A DNA stretch of 64,000 nt, from NCBI RefSeq assembly GCF_003628145.1, contig NZ_RBZV01000010.1, positions 124,623 to 188,622 of the forward strand, given 5' to 3'. Positions 60,916 through 64,000 of this stretch are shown here, in pieces. A model generated the notes under the pieces. The model was not told the DNA's origin, made no database searches, and was given only the letters and a program-made list of their open reading frames with translations. Source of the DNA: Trinickia fusca. Its GTDB lineage: Bacteria > Pseudomonadota > Gammaproteobacteria > Burkholderiales > Burkholderiaceae. How positions within the stretch are numbered: the first letter of the stretch is position 1; each line of letters opens with the position of its first letter. A program made the translations under genes and the position numbers.

Positions 60916-61223
60916 TTCCAATTATCTGCTCATATATCTGTTATCAGTCATCATCTATGGCACCGCGCGGCGGCTTTGCAATTAGCTTGGCCGCCGCCCG
61001 CCTCGCGAATACGCCAGCCACTGACTAAATGGACTCGTTTCACCTGTCAGTTCTAGTAGTTGTTCGCTATTCCAATCGCATTGTTTAATGCCCTCCAGCA
61101 GCGCTGCATCGCCGCATAAGCCGCAACGCCGCTTCATATGCCGGGCAACACCCGCCCCCGGCGTCACCGTCGCGTAGCAGTCCCCGTTCTGTCTTCGATA
61201 CCCCAGCGGAGTCCGGAGGATTT
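60916..61223. other. Intergenic region, no gene seen
   Basis: About 308 bases. A small AT-rich stretch near 60918-60955 follows the LysR stop. Nothing in it resembles a gene. The end has an AGGA region with a GGAGG ribosome site for the next gene. Confidence 0.4.
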
Positions 61224-61646
61224 ATGTCTTTGCTTTCGAAAGACGCGCAGATCTTTTTAGCAACCGGCTTCAAGTCGGCTCCCGTTGCCAAGACGATGGG
61301 TTTGATTTTGACGTACGACGACGAAGGCAACGCGCAAATCGCGTGGAAGCGCGAGCCCGGTTACGACCACGGCATGGGGGACACGCACGGCGGCATCTTC
61401 TGCACGATGCTCGATAGCGCCGGGTGGTTCACCGTCGCTGCGCAGTGCAAGAAGATGGTCGTCACCTCGGACTTGCACGTGCGCATGCTCCAACCCGCCA
61501 AGCAACAAGACCTCGTCGCCACCGCCCGCATGGTGCGCAGCGGCGGCAAGCTCGCAGTAGCCAGCATGGAGCTGCATTCCGCGGACGGTCAGCTCGTCGC
61601 GACCGGCACCGCTTCCTTTGCCATCCTCGGCGACTTGCCGATCTGA
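61224..61646 (+). CDS. PaaI-type hotdog thioesterase
   Basis: 140 residues, GGAGG 4 bases upstream of ATG 61224. Hotdog fold thioesterase features: MGDTHGGIFCTMLDSAGWF with the catalytic Asp and His, then strands SDLHVRMLQPAKQQ, VATARMVRSGGKLAVASMEL and TGTASFAIL. Such proteins hydrolyse acyl- or aryl-CoA or ACP thioesters. It precedes a fatty acyl-AMP ligase gene and may act as a housekeeping thioesterase in that cluster. Confidence 0.88.
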   Translation: MSLLSKDAQIFLATGFKSAPVAKTMGLILTYDDEGNAQIAWKREPGYDHGMGDTHGGIFCTMLDSAGWFTVAAQCKKMVVTSDLHVRMLQPAKQQDLVATARMVRSGGKLAVASMELHSADGQLVATGTASFAILGDLPI

Positions 61647-61788
61647 CGGCGCAGCACGCGATACCGACGTGTCCGATAGACAAAGCGACAAATAAATAAG
61701 TTCTACTAAATAGCTTACGACAACAATACCGGACACGTCTTGGCGTGCGCAGACCCATTGATGCAACTCGCGAACGGTCCTCTCCAGC

Positions 61789-64000
61789 ATGAACGACATT
61801 TCTTCGATTCATTCGCATCGCACCATCATCGATCGCCTCTGCCATTGGCGTGAATTCAAGCCCGATGAAGCCGCGTATACATTCTTGAAGGATCGCTGCC
61901 GTCTCGACGGCGAGCTGACCTTCGCCGAGCTGCACGATGCCGTCGCCGCCCGTGCCACCGAGCTCATCGCCCGCGATCTCGCGGGACAGCGCGTCATGAT
62001 CGTGCTGCCCTCGGGCCTCGATTACATCGTGAGCTTTCTAGCCTGCCTGGCAGCCGGCGCGATCGCGGTGCCGATGTACCCCCCCACGACGCGGCGCGAC
62101 TGGGACAAGATCGGCGCCGTCGCGAAGAACTGCACGCCGCGCGCGGCCATTCTTGGCCACAAGGATACCGAGCAGCTCAGCGCCACCTTCGAGGCCGCGC
62201 TCGGGCCACGGCAGCTTGCGCTCATTCATGTCGACGCGCCGGCCGCCGATACGTCGCGCGCCCATCGTGCCGCGCCGCAGATGCCGCTCGTCGCGTTGCA
62301 GGACGTCGATCCGCAGCGCCTCGCCTTTCTTCAGTACACGTCGGGATCGACGGGCAATCCGAAAGGCGTGATGGTCTCGCACGAAAACATCCTGCATAAC
62401 GCGCGGCAACAGGCGAGCGCGATGCAAAGCGATTCGCGTTCCGTGCACGTGAGCTGGCTGCCGTTCTATCACGACATGGGGCTCATCGGTGTGATCCTGC
62501 AAGCGCTATCGGTCGGGGCACATGCCGTGCTGATGTCGCCGTTCAGCTTCCTGCGTCAGCCCTTGAGCTGGCTGCGGGCCGTCTCCGACTACGGCGGCAC
62601 GATCTCGGGCGGCCCTAACTTCGCCTTCGATCTGTGCGTGGAGCGAATCCTCGACGCCGACATCGACACGCTCGATCTCAGCACATGGCGCGTGGCGTTC
62701 AACGGCTCGGAGCAAATCAAGGCCTCGACGCTCGAACGCTTCGCCGCGCGCTTCGCCCGTGCCGGGTTTCACGCGCAGACGCTGTTTCCCTGCTATGGCC
62801 TCGCCGAAGCGACGCTGTTCGTCTCGGGCGGCCATCTGCAAGCCGAGACGGCCGCGCTGACGCTCGACCGTGCTGCGCTGGCCGCGCATCAAGTCGTGCC
62901 CGCAACGAGTCCGGCCACACCGGAAGAATCGACGGTGCAGATCGTCAACGTGCACGCGTGGCCCGGTGACCTGAAGACGGCCATCGTCGATCCCGGCACG
63001 TGGAAAGCGCGGCTTGATGGCTCGGTCGGCGAAATCTGGCTCAAGGGCAAGAACATCACGGGCGGCTACTGGGAGCGTCCTGTGGAAACGGCGGAGACGT
63101 TCCGCGCGTATCTGGCCGACACGGGCGAGGGGCCGTTCCTCCGTACGGGCGACCTGGGCTTTGTCCAGGAAGGGCGGCTCTACATCACGGGCCGCATCAA
63201 GGAATTGATCATCGTCCACGGCGCGAATCATTATCCGCAGGACATCGAAGCCACCGTCGAAGCGCTCGGCGATCCATTTCGCACGCACAGCGGCGCGGCG
63301 TTCTCGCTGTCCGACGACCGTGTCGCGATCGTGCAAGGGCTCAACCGTTCCAAGCTCGAGCCCGCCGAGATGGAAGCCGAGATCGAACGTATCCGGCGCG
63401 CGGTGTGGGACGCGCACGGCATTGCGCCGGCGTTCGTCGGGCTCGTTCAACCCGGCGAGATCGCCAAGACGAGCAGCGGCAAGATCCAGCGTGAGCTGAT
63501 CCGGCGCCGGCTCGCGACTGGCGAGCTCAATCTGCTCGCGTCTTGGTCGGCCCCGGCTTCGCCTGAAGAAACGACGCAGGCTGTGCGCGACGAGCCGGCT
63601 CAGGTGCCGCTGCTGCCGCTTGTGTCCACTGCGTCGCCCGATGTCGACGCACTGATCGCCTGGATCAAGGACTACTTCCCTCGCCGCGTGAACGCGCAGT
63701 TGATCGACGAGCGGCGCACGATCGCCCCTTATATCGTGCTCGACCTCGGCAATCGCGGCCTGCTCGGCATGTTGGCGCCAAGCACGGCTGGCGGCCTCGG
63801 GCTCGGGACGGCCGACTTCCTGCGTGTGCTCGAAGCGCTCGGCGCGAAGGATATGACGATCGCTTTGTTCGTCGGGCTCAACAACGCGCTCGGCATCCGC
63901 CCCATCGCCTTGCATGGCAGCGCCGACACACAGGCCCGGCATCTTGCGGCACTCGCCAGCGGCCGTGAACTCGCGGCGTTTGCATTGACCGAGCCAGGCG
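61789..64000 (+). CDS. Fatty acyl-AMP ligase fused to acyl-CoA dehydrogenase-like domain (runs off window)
   Basis: The frame is open from ATG 61789 to the right edge, 737 codons without a stop. Residues about 1-580 form an adenylating enzyme: YTSGSTGNPKGVMVSH (A3), SWLPFYHDMGLIGV and CYGLAEATL, TGDLGF, GRIKELIIVHGANHYPQDIE, features of FAAL rather than acyl-CoA ligases. From about residue 617 the sequence changes to an acyl-CoA dehydrogenase-like helical part (LGNRGLLGMLAPSTAGGLGLG) and reaches the AFALTEPG motif at the edge. FAAL-ACAD fusions load and oxidise fatty acids for lipopeptide or polyketide assembly lines, which should follow outside the window. Confidence 0.88.
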   Translation, partial: MNDISSIHSHRTIIDRLCHWREFKPDEAAYTFLKDRCRLDGELTFAELHDAVAARATELIARDLAGQRVMIVLPSGLDYIVSFLACLAAGAIAVPMYPPTTRRDWDKIGAVAKNCTPRAAILGHKDTEQLSATFEAALGPRQLALIHVDAPAADTSRAHRAAPQMPLVALQDVDPQRLAFLQYTSGSTGNPKGVMVSHENILHNARQQASAMQSDSRSVHVSWLPFYHDMGLIGVILQALSVGAHAVLMSPFSFLRQPLSWLRAVSDYGGTISGGPNFAFDLCVERILDADIDTLDLSTWRVAFNGSEQIKASTLERFAARFARAGFHAQTLFPCYGLAEATLFVSGGHLQAETAALTLDRAALAAHQVVPATSPATPEESTVQIVNVHAWPGDLKTAIVDPGTWKARLDGSVGEIWLKGKNITGGYWERPVETAETFRAYLADTGEGPFLRTGDLGFVQEGRLYITGRIKELIIVHGANHYPQDIEATVEALGDPFRTHSGAAFSLSDDRVAIVQGLNRSKLEPAEMEAEIERIRRAVWDAHGIAPAFVGLVQPGEIAKTSSGKIQRELIRRRLATGELNLLASWSAPASPEETTQAVRDEPAQVPLLPLVSTASPDVDALIAWIKDYFPRRVNAQLIDERRTIAPYIVLDLGNRGLLGMLAPSTAGGLGLGTADFLRVLEALGAKDMTIALFVGLNNALGIRPIALHGSADTQARHLAALASGRELAAFALTEPG

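Noticed and set aside
62506-63942. 478-codon minus-strand frame opposite the FAAL gene
   Set aside because: Shadow; the plus strand has unmistakable adenylation motifs.

Overview
The window reads as a GC-rich betaproteobacterial genome, most likely a Burkholderiaceae member of the Burkholderia/Paraburkholderia/Trinickia/Caballeronia group. This rests on protein content: FlhD/FlhC, DUF4148 and BPSS1780-type proteins, a YadA-like adhesin, an RND efflux locus laid out like ceoR-llpE-ceoAB-opcM (bpeT-llpE-bpeEF-oprC), and an E. coli-like set of cellulose genes. I saw no tRNA, rRNA, CRISPR array, insertion sequence or phage. Species cannot be fixed from sequence alone.

Layout. 1-11.3 kb (minus): a tightly overlapped cellulose operon in transcript order bcsB-bcsZ-bcsC-bcsE-bcsF-bcsQ-bcsA, with bcsA cut by the left edge. 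11.4-13.4 kb (plus): dgkA, then flhDC with a strong terminator. 13.6-17.3 kb: an NTF2-like protein and a large secreted glycoside-hydrolase-like protein. 17.3-23.7 kb: small metabolic genes with their own regulators (GST/NIPSNAP with a WYL regulator, LysR with an SDR, DeoR with a deoxyribosyltransferase-like protein, an SH3 protein). 23.9-29.1 kb: a 7TM-DISM histidine kinase and AraC-type response regulator, divergent from a compact trimeric autotransporter adhesin, then a DUF4148 protein. 29.3-32.0 kb: an MFS exporter and NTF2-like pair divergent from an ArsR-type regulator.

32.2-40.0 kb (plus) is the most interesting part: a seven-gene operon of a lysine/ornithine N-hydroxylase, a GST-like protein, two DAO-type flavoproteins, a methionyl-tRNA-synthetase-like enzyme, a third flavoprotein and a one-domain cupin. 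N-hydroxylase plus MetRS-like enzyme plus cupin plus DAO-type oxidase is the signature of hydrazine (N-N bond) forming biosynthesis known from actinobacteria (s56-p1 type). Here the synthetase and cupin are separate genes and extra redox genes are present, so the product is likely an undescribed hydrazine, hydrazone or diazo metabolite.

40.2-52.7 kb: a spherulin-4-like protein, azoreductase, LysR, quinone oxidoreductase, alpha/beta hydrolase, a CGNR regulator behind a duplicated operator, a papain-like protease carrying a seven-repeat propeller next to a chagasin-like inhibitor, a PadR/DUF1700/BPSS1780/LysR group and an orphan Xre/MbcA/ParS antitoxin-like gene. 52.7-60.9 kb: the RND efflux locus. 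61.2-64.0 kb: a PaaI-type thioesterase and the 5' part of a fatty acyl-AMP ligase/acyl-CoA dehydrogenase protein that probably opens a lipopeptide or polyketide cluster beyond the right edge.

Coordinates, reading frames and start choices were read from the sequence. Family names come from remembered motifs, without database searches.
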